Assembly: GCA_037783415.1 (NCBI GenBank)
Contig: JAZGTN010000070.1
Coordinates: 10,733,001-10,797,000 of the forward strand
Direction of reading: 5' to 3'
DNA length: 64,000 nt
DNA from: Leptasterias polaris
Lineage: Eukaryota; Echinodermata; Asteroidea; Forcipulatida; Asteriidae
In this document: positions 9,801-21,779 of the stretch, one piece after another
Layout: the number at the start of each line of letters is the position of its first letter
Numbering within the stretch: position 1 is the first letter of the stretch
Translations under genes and position numbers: made by a program
The notes under the pieces: generated by a model
Told to the model about the DNA's origin: nothing
What the model saw: only the letters and a program-made list of their open reading frames with translations
Databases searched by the model: none

Positions 9801-12800
9801 ATGGAACCAGCATTTATAAAAATTACCCTGTTGGTCTTCATAGCCGTGTTTGCTATGAGAGCAAAATCTCAAACTGAGCATAGCATTGGCTCATATTCAA
9901 CAAGCGAGACCGAACGATGTGTGTGCCAGCCACACGTCACTATCAATCCGCCCGTTTGCCGACGCTCCATTCCCGAGTACACCGGTACCTGCTGCAACTG
10001 TACGACCGTCCGGGAAATGTTTCGTACAAATCAAGAAACGACTTCCTCTGAGCTAGAAGGCACAAGACGTAAAGTGGAGGATTTGCAGGTTGCAGTATCT
10101 ACCAACCAAGAAATGGTTTCCTCTGAGCTAGAAGAGTTGCAAGTAACTGTGTCTGGAAATCGTGAAATTGTTACCTCTGAGATACAGGGTCTAAGACGAC
10201 AGTTGGAAGAGCTACAAGTCTCAGTCTCTGTTTTAGTGGAACTCCTTCATGGTAAGATTTGGTTTTGTTTACACTTGTCGTCGCAACGTTCGACTAGTTG
10301 CTGATCCACCAAGTACAGTTTAGGTCAAAATTTAGATAATAATTTATTACACTCCAAATGATGGGTATTTTGTCCAGGCCCTATATAAGAAATAGTTATA
10401 TTTTGCTGCTCCAATATTTATTAAATTAAGTTTTAAAAGTAAGTTCAGTTAAAAAAAAAAAAAAAAACTTTTATTCCTATCTAAAAGCACACTAATTTGT
10501 ACAACAAGGGTGTTTTTTCTTTCATCATTTTCTTGCAACTTCAATGACCAATTGAGCCCAAATTTTCACAGGCTTGTTATTTTATGCATATGTTGGGATA
10601 CACCTGACCAAGTGAGAATACTGGTCTTTGACAATTACAAAACGTGTTCAGGCCTTTAACCAGTGTTGTAGTCGAGTCACCTGTGTCGAGTCCGAGTCCG
10701 AGTCTCAAGTCACTTGGGTCGAGTCCGAGTCCGAGTCCCGAGTCACTTGGTCCGAGTCCGAGTCCGAGTCACGAGTCACTTGGTCCGAGTCCGAGTCCGA
10801 GTCACGAGTCACTTGTTTTTTTTTATTGCAAACCAAATGTCGTTAAAAAAAATTTAAAGTTGGTATAACCAAAATAAAACAATACGGGGCGGAACGGCAG
10901 ATGCCATGATTGAAAAAATGTTGTACTACTTTTTACTAGTGACGTGCCAAACTTGTGTAGAAACTGGTGCAAACAACACACAGCCATCACAGTGCAATAT
11001 GCAGGCTGTGTTTTACAGGTACCAGACATGCCATTTCCCTGGCATCGATCAAGCACAAGCAGTGGCTATGGTGTTAACGTTGACAGAATACCAGCATAAT
11101 GCTGCTGGTGTCGTGCATCCCAGTGTTAATATGCGTACTGAACATACGAATCGATCATACACGCGCTGTACTTAGATGGCCATCTACACAATAATCACGA
11201 ACACCATACGACAGTACTTATTTATTGTGCTAGACGTTAACTCTATGACATGTGCACTCCGGGAATGACGATCGGATCGTCGGAATTGTTTTTAATATTT
11301 AAAAAAGGTATTGTTTGTAAAAAAATACGTGACTCGAGTCACGAGTCCTCGGGGACAAGTCCGAGTCATGATAGTCGAGTCCGAGTCCGAGTCCGAGTCT
11401 TTTGCAGACGTGACTCGAGTCAAGTCCGAGTCACCGAAATTGTGACTCGAGACGGACTCGAGTCCGAGTCCTGGACTCGAGTCATACAACACTGCCTTTA
11501 ACCATGTTGACACGAAGTCTTATTTCCTGATGCCAACCTTCCCCATGAACCAGGCTCATACACCTGATACAACGGAGAGAACCGCAACAACGAAAGGCCG
11601 GTAAGGGTGTTGCGGCTTTATCAATATGAAAACATGTGCTTGACAGCTAGTTTGGGGTGGAGAAAGCTGGTTAACTTAGTACATGAGGTCGCAGGTTCAC
11701 ATCCAACAGCGGAGTAAACCATGTTCAATAATTACCTGGTGGAATTTCTTTACAAAGAATTGGGAGGTTATACATCATGACAACTATTATTTTGCAGAAT
11801 TACGGGTATAAAATACAACGTTTTGGTTTTAACATACTTGTACAGGTGTCTTTCCTAAAGATTGTTCTGAGATTCTTGCGAGGGGTGTGTCGATCAGTGG
11901 CGTGTACACGGTTCAACCTCTAGACTCCGGTGTGGTTTTCCAGGTGTATTGTGATATGGAGACAGACAGTGGTGGTTGGACGGTAAGATAACACACAAGT
12001 AAATGAATGAGAGTAGGCCCACTAATCTCTAAGAGTTTATTTGTAAACTATAGGAGTCTGATCAAATTGAAGAAGAATAGATTGTTAAAAACCACACTTT
12101 CCTTTGATAGGTTTTCCAGCGGCGGAAGGACGGCAGTGTGGATTTCTTTTTGGACTTTGCCAACTACAGCCGGGGTTTTGGGAATCTAGAGGGGGAGTTT
12201 TGGCTCGGTAACGACAACTTGCACCGTCTAACAGCTCAGGGCGAGTACGAACTCCGCGTTGATTTGTCAGACTTTGAAAACGAATCCAGTTATGCCGTCT
12301 ATGACTCGTTCAGCATCGCCGATGTGAGTGACAACTACAGGCTGTCTTTGGGAAGTTACTCAGCAGGACCCGCAGGTAATAAATCAGTAACATTCCTGCA
12401 AATGTGATGAGAAAATGAATCTATATTTTTACATAATAATACCCAGAATTAATGGGTAATTTTATTACATATTTTTCTTTCATTATTATAATTTTTCAAC
12501 TGTGTTTACTAACACATCTACAGAAAAAACTACTTTAAAGCTGTGACGATGGTTCTGACGTCCTTGATTGGTACACAAATTATTTTAGATCACAACTTTA
12601 GAGGATAATACTAGGCCTACATGCTTAATGTTAATATGTTGGGCGCAAAACAAGCGAAAAAATTCCATACCCATGCCAGTTGCTATGTTATAAAGTTGTT
12701 GCTTATGTTACTAAAATTAAAATTAGACAAATGGTAGGGTATTACTTCAAAAGCAGAATTAGTTTCATAGTAAGGAGAAAAAACAAAGAAGAATAAAATC

Positions 12801-13098
12801 TAATCGTGTTTCAAGGGCGTCCCATTATAATAGAGCAACTGTTTTTGTTTCAGGCGACTCGATGACGTACCACAATAACCAGCAGTTTTCTGCTAAAGAC
12901 CGAGACAACGACGCATTCAGCTCGAACTGTGCCCAGAATTACCACGGTGCCTGGTGGTACAAAAACTGCCACCAATCTAATCTTAACGGGGAGTATCTCC
13001 GTGAGATCAATGCCCGAGGAGTTGTTTGGGTCCAATGGAAGGATAATTATTACTCACTCAAAACCTCTGAGATGAAAATACGACCAACTCCACAATAA
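9801..13098 (+). CDS. secreted fibrinogen-related protein, gene A
   Basis: Four exons: 9801-10251, 11846-11982, 12111-12375 and 12854-13098. All junctions are GT/AG, with phases 1, 0 and 1, giving 365 residues. The start is chosen because [17 protein letters not shown] begins a signal peptide; the frame is open upstream but that part is not conserved as protein. Residues about 40-67 hold a Cys cluster (CVCQ, CCNC). A coiled coil follows, of two 25-residue units plus one of 18. The C-terminal domain of about 215 residues has the fibrinogen signatures [26 protein letters not shown], a DRDND calcium-site motif and a C-x-SNLNG end. Families of this kind (ficolin, tenascin, tachylectin-like) form oligomers and bind acetylated sugars or microbial surfaces, so an extracellular immune role is inferred. 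Intron 1 carries an hAT element. Confidence 0.88.
10456..10652. mobile_element. 5'-truncated TTAA-type MITE
   Basis: From CTTTTATTCC this matches the right half of the MITE at 33105-33478. About 240 bp of its left part were lost at an A-run. The hAT element inserted at its right end. Confidence 0.65.
10661..11494. mobile_element. non-autonomous hAT element, 834 bp
   Basis: The termini are imperfect inverted repeats beginning CAGTGTTGTAGTCGAGTC (left) and ending GACTCGAGTCATACAACACTG. The flanking 8-bp duplication CCTTTAAC lies at 10653-10660 and 11495-11502. The uninterrupted site is present in gene C's intron at about 33475-33485. Both ends carry GAGTCC arrays (10680-10815, 11330-11480). 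No transposase frame is present. The 8-bp duplication and CAGTG end are typical of hAT. Confidence 0.85.
10680..10815. repeat. GAGTCC simple-repeat array in hAT element
   Basis: The array is GAGTCCGAGTCC with interspersed CACGAGTCACTTGG. A related array lies at the opposite end (about 11330-11480). The open frames across it are low-complexity artefacts. Confidence 0.8.
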
Positions 13099-13104
13099 TA
13101 ACTC

Positions 13105-13240
13105 TATACTACTCACTAATGAGCAAGTTTAAGTGCGCAAATTTAGTAAGTCGACCCGTGCTTGACCACTGACTAGCAACGTACATGCGCAGTGACGTAA
13201 TCACTCGAACGACTCATTTGGAAGTCCAGTCGATCAACTA
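13105..13240. repeat. FReD 3' flank repeat
   Basis: After each FReD stop codon the same flank follows (GTCGACCCGTGC, CTGACTAGCAACGTACATGC, CACTCGAACGAC). Counterparts lie at 20990-21130 and 35085-35215. No AATAAA signal is obvious close to the stop. Confidence 0.6.
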
Positions 13241-13674
13241 TGGTGGCCCTGAAGGGACATCGCACATCGCAAATATCTTTGCAAATATTTGCGATGTCGC
13301 AAATATTATCGCAAATATCTTTGCAAATATTTGCGACGTCGCAAATATCTTTGCAAATATCTTTGCAAATATTTGCGACGTCGCAAATATTATCGCAAAT
13401 ATCTTTGCAAATATTTGCGATGTCGCAAATATCTTTGCAAATATCTTTGCAAATATTTGCGGCGTCGCAAATATTATCGCAAATATCTTTGCAAATATTT
13501 GCGACGTCGCAAATATTTGCAAAGATATTTACGACATCGCAAATATTTGCAAAGATATTTGCAAAGATATTTGCGACGTCGCAAATATTTGCAAATATAT
13601 TTGCGATAATATTTGCGACATCGCAAATATTTGCAAAGATATTTGCGATGTGCGATGTCCCTTCAGGGCCACCA
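13241..13674. mobile_element. 434-bp foldback element of GCAAATAT units
   Basis: The outer arms of about 60 bp (TGGTGGCCCTGAAGGG... and its complement) are essentially perfect. The inside is a tandem of TTTGCAAATATTTGCGACGTC-like units, read in either direction. ATCAACTA occurs at 13233-13240 and again at 13677-13684, suggesting a target duplication. Gene C's flank at 35210-35220 lacks the element. Reading frames on both strands are by-products of the repeat. Confidence 0.85.
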
Positions 13675-13927
13675 TAATCAACTATGCTGAGCAAGTTCGA
13701 ATGCGCACCATGCATGGATAACTAAAGGTTGACTATTACTCGAGCCCTGGGGCCTTTCTCAAACCTCGGCTTGGGCTCCGGCTCCGGCTCCAGGCTCCGT
13801 CTGATGTTCGAACCACCGCGTGCAAATACACGCTGCGCCACAAATTTATAACGGAATTGAATGTTTGCGTAGGTCATTTGGATTGGTGAGCAACTTAGTT
13901 TGTTTATTTCCAAATATCACAATATAT

Positions 13928-14835
13928 AATCATAACTCAAAACTTCTTGGAATCACTTTTCAAAGTAACTTATCCTGGGACAAGCAAGTGAGGAACACTG
14001 TTCTAAAGTGTAACAGACTAATTGGCCTCATTCGTGCGATTGCGGGTGGGTCGACCTCTAGTGTTTCACTTCACCTGTATAAGACTTTGGTTTTACCCAT
14101 CTTAGATTTTTGTTCTCCGGTATGGTGGGTTTTTAGTAAGAAACATATATCACAACTAGAATCAACACAGCGAAGAGGTAGTCGAGCCATCTTGAAATAG
14201 GGTTTCCAGGAACAATCTTATGAGGGTCGTATCAGAACACTGGGACTTATGAACCTAACAAATAGAAGGGATTATATAAATATGTCTTTTATATCCAAAC
14301 TACTTGTCCAACCATCTAATGACTTCATGGGTAGCTTTTTAAAGTCATTTACTGTTAATTCCAGACATCTCGACGTACTTACATGTTATCATGGTAAAGC
14401 TCGTACAGATAAGTTCAAATACAATGGCATGGTTCGTTTTCCAAAAATGTTTTCTAATCTTGCTCCTGAAACGAGGAACAGTCTCATCACTGAACCTTTC
14501 CATGTTTTTAGATCCAAAATGAGAGAGCATTTTAACTGTCTTTGATTTTTGCTCATTAATGTTTTTAATCTTCTTTTAATCAAGTTTTCTTGTTTTGCTT
14601 TGCTTGTGGCCCTATTAGTCTTTTTATCCTGTCTTCTTAAGCGAGTCACGTTTGCTTCACATTTTGTATTTAGGTTTTTGTATATAACTTTGTAGTTATA
14701 GAGGATTTTATTGGGTCTGACACATCTATGATGACAGGTTTTTTAAACTTTTGTCTTGACCCGGACAATTTAAAAAATGTATATTATGTACTTTTGTCCG
14801 AAGATTTAAAATAAATAAATAAATAAATAAATAAA
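13928..14835 (+). pseudogene. 5'-truncated LINE reverse-transcriptase fragment
   Basis: The frame reads KLLGITFQSNLSWDKQV, YKTLVLPILDFCSPVWW, QLESTQRR and later FHVFRSKMREHF. This is the C-terminal part of a non-LTR retrotransposon reverse transcriptase. It ends in an (AAAT)n tail at about 14812-14835. An in-frame TAG near 14198 disrupts it. Gene B's unit shows the empty site (about 22350-22365), while the gene C unit has the same insertion at about 35460-36360. Confidence 0.8.
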
Positions 14836-14839
14836 CAGG

Positions 14840-15370
14840 GCCTGGTCCCTTTAGTTTATAAATTAATTGGTTTTAGTTATAACAATATTAATTGATGAAA
14901 TGAAAGTACAGAGAAAGGAATAATGCATATACAGCAAACATAGCACAAAAATGGTTTTTGTAATTGAACTGCTTTTTACAATTAGTTTTGCTATAGAGCC
15001 ATAAATACAATAATAGTATTATTGAGTGTCCATAAAAAAAAATGGAAAATTAAAAGAAACATATTTAGGTATTTACAAGACTAGATACATTGGAATGTAT
15101 AGGCCCTAATCATGCGTACATAGTTAAAAGTGGTGTCATTTTAGACGATATTAGTAGGTTTTTCATGTATTTTCTGAAGCTGTGCACAGTTCTAAATGAA
15201 GGCATTGGGGTAAGCTGATTCCAGAGTAAGGGGCCTTGATGTCTGACTGTTTTCATAAATAATGTGGTCCGAGCCTTTCCAATACTGCAAAGTAACACAG
15301 TCGAATATGGATACTTATAGAAAATGTTTAACCTACTGTTTAGATGGAAGAAAAGCATTTGTTAAAATTT
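14840..15370 (-). pseudogene. LINE 3' end, minus strand
   Basis: The minus-strand frame 15110-15358 contains GKARTTLFMKTVRHQGPLLWNQL and SFRKYMKNLL, split here as motifs GKARTTLF, RHQGPLLWN and FRKYMKNLL. These are typical of the extreme C terminus of LINE reverse-transcriptase proteins. Homologues lie at 22430-22965 and 36400-36940. Confidence 0.7.
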
Positions 15371-16041
15371 GTTTTCATTATTATATTTTGTTTACCTACT
15401 TTTGAAAGCTGAAAAGCAAATGTCCACTTTTCGACCTCCCAGAGTGTTTATTCGGAACTTTGTTAAAAGTCATTTCTCCAAAGTGTAATGATTAGAGTGT
15501 GTCAAATGAAAATCAACGTTGGATCAACGAGATATGTATAAAGCCGATCATGTTGAAGAACAAAGAAACACAAGAATCATTGGATTGTTTTACACCAAAA
15601 GATTGACATACTTTTTTATGTTTTAGATCAACCTTTGTCCTTTGAGAAAGACTGTGCCACGGTCGAAAAGTCTGGCCATTTACTATTTGAAATACCTAAT
15701 TTGTTTTGTTGTTTTTTGACTTTTTTTAATCACTCTTAATAATTCAGTTTTGATAATTCAGTTTTGAACGCTTTTGACAAAACTGTAGAATAGCTGTTTA
15801 CTTTTTATATAATCAAGTTTTGGTCTATTGTGTAAAACGTCAAATAAAACGAATGAACCTATAAAAAAAATATGAACTTCGTTTTGTAATTGGTTTGAGA
15901 ATTGGCTTGTTATTGGGCGCAGTCTGGGTCTGTTAGCTCTTACTCATACGCAGTGACATTATAACAAACAACAAGGAAGTGCACGAACAGACAGTGGTGG
16001 ACTACAGTACTGGTATTCAGGTCAAATTAGACGCGAGTTCA
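15371..16041. other. spacer, nothing recognised
   Basis: AT-rich sequence without a supported frame. It is duplicated at 36945-37616. Confidence 0.55.
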
Positions 16042-16387
16042 ACAAGGATATAGCAAAGATATTTATCACAAGAGTTTGATGGCTCTACAGTACAACCTCA
16101 ATGACGTCACACCATGGCCTAATCATTGAATGGGCTACTCATGTTCTTTGGGGTCTGTCGTGACTATATCAAGACAACTTCATAATGATTGTTCATATTA
16201 ACTATCATCTTGCCACAAGGATATAGCAAAGATATTTATCACAAGAGTTTGATGGCTCTACAGTACAACCTCAATGACGTCACACCATGGCCTAATCATT
16301 GAATGGGCTACTCATGTTCTTTGGGGTCTGTCGTGACTATCAAGACAACTTCATAATGATTGTTCATATTAACTATCATCTTGCCAC
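16042..16387. repeat. 173-bp tandem duplication
   Basis: ACAAGGATATAGCAAAGATA starts at 16042 and again at 16215, and both copies run to ATCATCTTGCCACA. The matching place in the second segmental copy (about 37617-37790) has a single unit. Confidence 0.85.
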
Positions 16388-16454
16388 AGATTGCAGCTGA
16401 AAGCTTTTCAGACAGCCAAATTTATTCAAACATTCTAGAAAAACGATTCTTAAC

Positions 16455-17000
16455 TTGCTAAATGCTAAATATTCAAAAATACTTTAAAGTCTGTCGGCCT
16501 CTTTAAACTAACTCTAAATATATTTTTGGACAACTAAACTTTAGATTTTCTTTCAATTTTTGACAGGTTAGGCCAAGAGGTGTTTGTAAATAGGCCTAAC
16601 CCAAGAACAAAAAAAAAAAAAAATGAAAACTTGCTTTTTTCCAAAGCCGACCTGCTGCTAGTTTTCATGAAGCACTCTTTCAATGTTCAAGCCAAATAGG
16701 ACCAAACATCAATTATCATCAACATTTGAATCACAACACCCCCACGTTGCTGAAACTTGGCATAACTACACAATCTATTAACTGCATGACCCCTAAAACG
16801 TAATTATGCAAAAATATGCGCATTAATGTTTGCCTATGTGGTGCACCTGGTAAGGGGGAGGGTCCAAAGAGAGTGAGCCACCTAGAGTGTTCCTTACTTG
16901 TAATTATGTATATATTTATTATTTATTTCTTTATTGAAAAACGTAGAGCAAGGTAAAGTTTACATTTCACTAAAGTATAATCAGCGCTACTTACCGCTGT
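16455..17000. repeat. spacer repeat of FReD 5' module (unit B, first)
   Basis: A copy of the spacer at 8940-9480. No gene is seen. Confidence 0.65.
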
Positions 17001-17578
17001 ATTCATAGTTTGTTGCATCCTAATTAAATTGTTCGTACACGGTTTACTTCCTCATAATTGCTAGGATGACATACCCATATAAGGCAATGGTTAGAGAGAA
17101 AAACAACCTTTGTTAAGCTGGAATTTGTGTGCTTGACAAAGAAACGAAATAATTATGTTTGGGCGCAAGAGAAAGTTGACAACAATAAATCTATGTTTTG
17201 CTGTGAACCAAACATTGTTTGCCACCGAAGTTCAACCATTAGCCGTCTTGTCTGAAACTATATACGAGGCTGCACCTACAAAATAATATTATAGTTGCCA
17301 GTTGCCTTAATAAAATGGAACCAGCATTTATAAAAATGACCCTGTTGGTCTTCGTAGCCGTGTTTGCTATGAGAGCACAATCCCAAACTGAGCATAGCAA
17401 GCGAGACCGAATGATGCGTAGGCCTAACAACGTCCTGATCTTGCAGTTAATACAGATTCGGTCAAAATCATCTTTAAAAAAACACAATTTTATGCTTATT
17501 TCTGAACCCCAAATTTACCCACAAGTGAAAAATAAGTTTCTCCTCTTTATTCCTTCGATTAAAAATTTAAAAAAATAG
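17000..17578 (+). pseudogene. orphan FReD promoter plus altered exon 1 in unit B
   Basis: The CCATATAAGG box lies near 17072. An ATG at 17315 starts the FReD signal peptide, and the frame shows the same 17-bp deletion and basic 87-residue product as the copy at 8473. No splice donor or FReD exon follows before the next module. Confidence 0.55.
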
Positions 17579-18290
17579 TTGCTGTGGTTATTTAACAGAC
17601 AATGACAGAGGAAAAGGAACCTTCGATGCTTGTTTGATGTTGTTTTTGCCTACGTGCAACATGGCCGCACCACCCGCACGACGGATCACGAAACTAGGCC
17701 AGTGCGCCCTCTAGTTCTAATATAACTCTATGGGAACACCACATAAACCCCAATAAATATTCAAAAATACTTTAAAGTCTGTCAGCCTCTTGAAACTAAC
17801 TCTAAATATATTTTTGGACAACTAAACTTTAGATTTCCTTTCAATTTTTGACAGGTTAGGCCAAGAGGTGTTTGTAAATAGGCCTAACCCAAGAACAAAA
17901 ACACCAACAAATGAAAACTTGCTTTTTCCAAAGCCGACCTGCTGCTAGTTTTCATGAAGCACTCTTTCAATGTTCAAGCCAAATAGGACCAAACATCAAC
18001 ATTTGAAGCACAACACCCCCACGTTGCTGAAACTTGGCATAACTACACAATCTATTAACTGCATGACCCCTAAAACCTAATTATGCAAAAATATGCGCAT
18101 TAATGTTTGCCTATGTGGTGCACCTGGTAAGGGGGAGGGTCCAAAGAGAGTGAGCCACCTAGAGTGTTCCTTACTTGTAATTATGTGTATATTTATTATT
18201 TATTTATTTATTGAAAAACGTAGAGCAAGGTAAAGTATTCATTTTACTAAAGTATAATCAGCAGTAGGGCCTACTTGCCGCTGTATTCAA
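17579..18290. repeat. spacer repeat of FReD 5' module (unit B, second)
   Basis: Repeats the 8737-9480 spacer, with a 5' part (AACATGGCCGCACC, TAACTCTATGGGAACACC) shared with 8815-8900 and 31300-31380. No gene is seen. Confidence 0.65.
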
Positions 18291-18356
18291 AGCTCATTGC
18301 ACCCTAATGAGATTGTTCGTACGATGTAGTTCCTCATACTTGCTAGGGTAACATTC

Positions 18357-18366
18357 CCATATAAGG
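18357..18366 (+). promoter_or_regulatory. CCATATAAGG box before FReD gene B
   Basis: The same box and spacing as before gene A, about 240 bp upstream of the ATG. Confidence 0.45.
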
Positions 18367-18607
18367 CAATGGTTAGAGAAACAAAACAACCTTTTGTTGA
18401 GGTGGACATTTGGTTCAGTGCTTCACAAAGAAACGAAATATGTTTGTGCGCAAGAGGGAGAGGAAAGTTGGCAAACAAATACATCTATGTTTTGCAGTGA
18501 ACCAAACATTGTTTGCCACCGAAGTTCAACCATTAGCCGCCTTGTCTGAAACTACGAGGCTGCACCTACAACATAACATTATCAGTTGTCAGTTTGCCTT
18601 AATAAAA

Positions 18608-20979
18608 ATGGAACCAGCATTTATAAAAATGACCCTGTTGGTCTTCATAGCCGTGTTTGCTATGAGAGCACAATCCCAAACTGAGCATAGCATTGGCTCA
18701 TATTCAACAAGCGAGACCGAACGATGTGTGTGCCAGCAACACGTCACTATCAACCCGCCCGTTTGCCGAAGCTCCGTTCCCGTGAACACCGGTACCTGCT
18801 GCAACTGTACGACAGTCCGGGAAATGTTTCGTACAAATCAAGAAACGACTTTCTCTGAGCTAGAAGGCACAAGACGTAAAGTGGAGGATTTGCAGGTTGC
18901 AGTATCTACCAACCAAGAAACGGTTTCCTCTGAGCTAGAAGACACTAGACGTCAAGTGGAGGATTTGCAGGTTGCAGTATCTACCAACCAAGAAATGGTT
19001 TCCTCTGAGCTAGAAGACACTAGACTTCAAGTGGAAGAGTTGCAAGTAAATGTCTCTGGAAATCATGAAATTGTTACCTCTGAGATACAGGGTCTAAGAC
19101 GACAGTTGGAAGAGCTACAAGTCTCAGTCTCTGTTTTAGTGGAACTCCTTCATGGTAAGATTTAGTTTTGTTTTTAGTTGTCGTCGCAACGTTCGACTAG
19201 TTGCTGATCCACCAAGTACAGTTTAGGTCAAAATTTAGATAATAATTTATTACACTCCAAATGATGGGTATTTTGTCCAGGCCCCATATAAGAAATAGTT
19301 ATATTTTGCTGCTCCAATATTTATTAAATTAAGTTTTAAAAATAAGTTCAGTTTTAAAAAAACAGCAACAAAAGATGCTTCGTCTCCTTAATCCATGTTG
19401 ACACGAAGTCCTATTTCGTGATTTCAACCTTCCCCATGAACAGCTCATACAACAGATACAACGGAGAGAACCGCACTGTAAGGCCGGTAAGGGTACTGCA
19501 GCTTTATCAATATAAAAACATGTCATTGGCAGCTAGTTTGGGGAGGAGAAAGCTGGTTAACGTAGTGCCTGAGGTTGCAGGTTCACATCCCACAGTGGAG
19601 TAACCCATGTTCAATAATTACCTGTTGGAATTTCTTTACAAAGAATTGGGAGATTATACATCATGACAACTATTATTTTGCAGAATTACGGGTATAAAAC
19701 ACGACGTGTTGGTTTAAACATACTTGTACAGGTGCCTTTCCAAAAGACTGTTCCGAGATTCTTGCGAGGGGTGTGTCGATCAGTGGCGTGTACACGGTTC
19801 AACCTCTAGACTCGGGTGCGGTTTTCCAGGTGTATTGTGATATGGAGACAGACGGTGGTGGTTGGACGGTAAGATAACACGAAAGTAAATGAATGAGAGT
19901 AGGCCTACTCATCTCTAAGAGTTTACTTGTAAATTATAGAAGGGGTTTAATCAATTTGAAGAAGAATAGATTGTTAACAACCACACTTTCCTTTGATAGG
20001 TTTTCCAGCGGCGGAAGGACGGCAGTGTGGATTTCTATTTGGACTTTGCCAGCTACAGCCGGGGTTTTGGGAATCTAAGAGGAGAATTTTGGCTCGGTAA
20101 CGACAACTTGCACCGTCTAACAGCTCAGGGCGAGTACGAACTCCGCGTTGATTTGTCAGACTTTGAGAACGAATCCAGGTATGCCGTCTATGACTCGTTC
20201 AGCATCGCCGATGTGAGGGACAGCTACAGGTTGTCTTTGGGAAGTTACTCAGGAACCGCAGGTAATGAATCAGTAACATTCCTGCAAATAATATGATGAG
20301 AAAAGGAATCTATACTTTTACATAATGCCCTGAATTGATGGGTAATTTTGTAAAATTTTTTCTTTCATTATTATTATTACTTTTTTCAACTGTGTTTTAT
20401 AACACATCTACAGAAAAACTACTTCAAAGCTGCGACGATGGTTCTGACGTCCTCGATGGTACACAATTTATTTTAGATCACAACTTTAGAGAATAATACA
20501 TGCTTAATGTTAATTTGTTGGGCTTAAAATAAGCGAAAAAGTTCCATACCCATGCCAGTTGCTATGTTGCTATGTTATAAATTTGTTGTTATGTTATTAA
20601 AATTAAAATTAGACAAATGGTAGGCTATTACATCAAAAGCAGAATTAGCTTCATAAAAAGAGGAATAAAACCTAATCGTGTTTCAAGGGCGTCCCATTAT
20701 AAAAGAGCAACTGTTCTTGTTTCAGGCGACTCGATGACAGACCACAATAACCAGCAGTTTTCTGCTAAAGACCGAGACAACGACGCATACAGTGGGAACT
20801 GTGCCCAGAGTCACCACGGTGCATGGTGGTTCAACAACTGCCACCGTTCTAATCTTAACGGTGCGTATCTCCGTGGGACCACGACTGAATTTGCCAAAGG
20901 AGTGGTTTGGTATGACTGGAAGGGGCATTATTACTCACTCAAAACCTCTGAGATGAAAATACGACCAACTCCACAATAA
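18608..20979 (+). CDS. secreted fibrinogen-related protein, gene B
   Basis: Exons 18608-19154, 19732-19868, 20000-20261 and 20726-20979, with GT/AG junctions and phases 1, 0, 1, give 399 residues. A signal peptide ([19 protein letters not shown]) is followed by the Cys cluster (about 40-67) and four 25-residue coiled-coil units, the first [13 protein letters not shown]. The fibrinogen domain reads [38 protein letters not shown] and SNLNGAYL. Exon 4 has two extra codons relative to gene A ([11 protein letters not shown]), in a loop near the expected ligand region. Intron 1 lacks the MITE found in genes A and C, so this is the outgroup copy. All exons are open, and it looks functional. Confidence 0.88.
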
Positions 20980-20989
20980 TATAACACCA

Positions 20990-21460
20990 TACTACTTACT
21001 AATGAGCAAGATCGAAAACGCAAATTTAGTTAGTCGACCCGTGCCTTGGCCACTGACTAGCAACGTACATGCGCAGTGACGTGTATTCACTCGAACGACA
21101 CCCGCTTCCCGCTTGGAAGTCCAGTCCAGTCGAGCAAGTTCGAGTGCGCACCATGGGTAACTAAAGGTTGACTATTTTTACTCGAACCCAGGCTGGTCGA
21201 CCATTGCTTGACTACTCTGGTTGACCATTCAGAACCAGCCTGAGGGCCATGGTTTATTCTGTGGTACCGACAGCCTTGTTTCATGCTAACATGTATAAAG
21301 CGCAGAATGGAACCAGTGACACTGTAGCAAAATGGCTTGAACACCGTACAGATGGTTGACTTGACTTCCAAACTAGTCGTTCGAGTGAGCACTTCGCCAA
21401 TGTCCAATCACGGGTCGACTAAAATATGCGCTCTCGAACTTGCTCTAGGTATTTATAAAG
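20990..21460. repeat. FReD 3' flank with internal inverted pieces
   Basis: The 3' flank (GTCGACCCGTGC, CACTCGAACGAC) is partly repeated in inverse orientation at about 21350-21440 (GACTTCCAAACTAGTCG, TCACGGGTCGAC). It is probably a decayed foldback repeat. No gene is seen. Confidence 0.45.
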
Positions 21461-21465
21461 CGCCA

Positions 21466-21759
21466 CTACATAAAGAACGCAGCGCATTGGCTTGGGTGGA
21501 AAAAATTATTGGTACACTTATTGAACTTGAATAAAGAGTAAGATTCTCTGATGGAGATAGTGAGTGCATTCCAGGCTTGGGGAGCAATGAGCAAAAGTGC
21601 GACTTGATGCAGACTCGAGAGGCTTGACAGAGTTTGGTTACAGAAGAATAGTGTCAGATGCTGAACGAAGGCTTGAGCGTCCAGGCGAGTGGGGAGACAG
21701 TATACTACAAATCCTTGTGATAGGTTACGCTTGTTCGCCTTTATCGTAATGAAGTGCAA
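21466..21759 (-). pseudogene. LINE C-terminal fragment, minus strand
   Basis: The minus frame has PQAWNALTISIRESYSLFKF, which fits the WNxLPxSIRExxSLxxFK ending of LINE reverse-transcriptase proteins. Nothing else of the element is recognised. Confidence 0.45.
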
Positions 21760-21779
21760 ACACTCCTTGACAAAACTAA

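Larger units (their letters stand above)
4290..16455. repeat. segmental duplication, copy 1 (contains FReD gene A)
   Basis: From TTTGGACTATTGAGACAGTG onward this block matches 22972-37861 almost continuously by eye: AT-rich 5' part, orphan first-exon modules, FReD gene, LINE fragments and 3' tail. The main differences are a 3.74-kb stretch found only in copy 2 (at the position of 5160), an 834-bp hAT element and a 434-bp foldback found only in copy 1, and a 173-bp tandem doubling near 16.2 kb in copy 1. Confidence 0.85.

Noticed and set aside
11550..11740. Possible tRNA-derived SINE or tRNA (GCAGGTTCACATCC resembles a B box), also in genes B and C
   Set aside because: No A box at proper distance and no cloverleaf could be drawn; kept only as intron sequence.
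13173..13721. Frames of 94-180 residues on both strands (CDVANI, KIFATSQ repeats)
   Set aside because: Produced by a self-complementary GCAAATAT foldback repeat, not by selection for protein.
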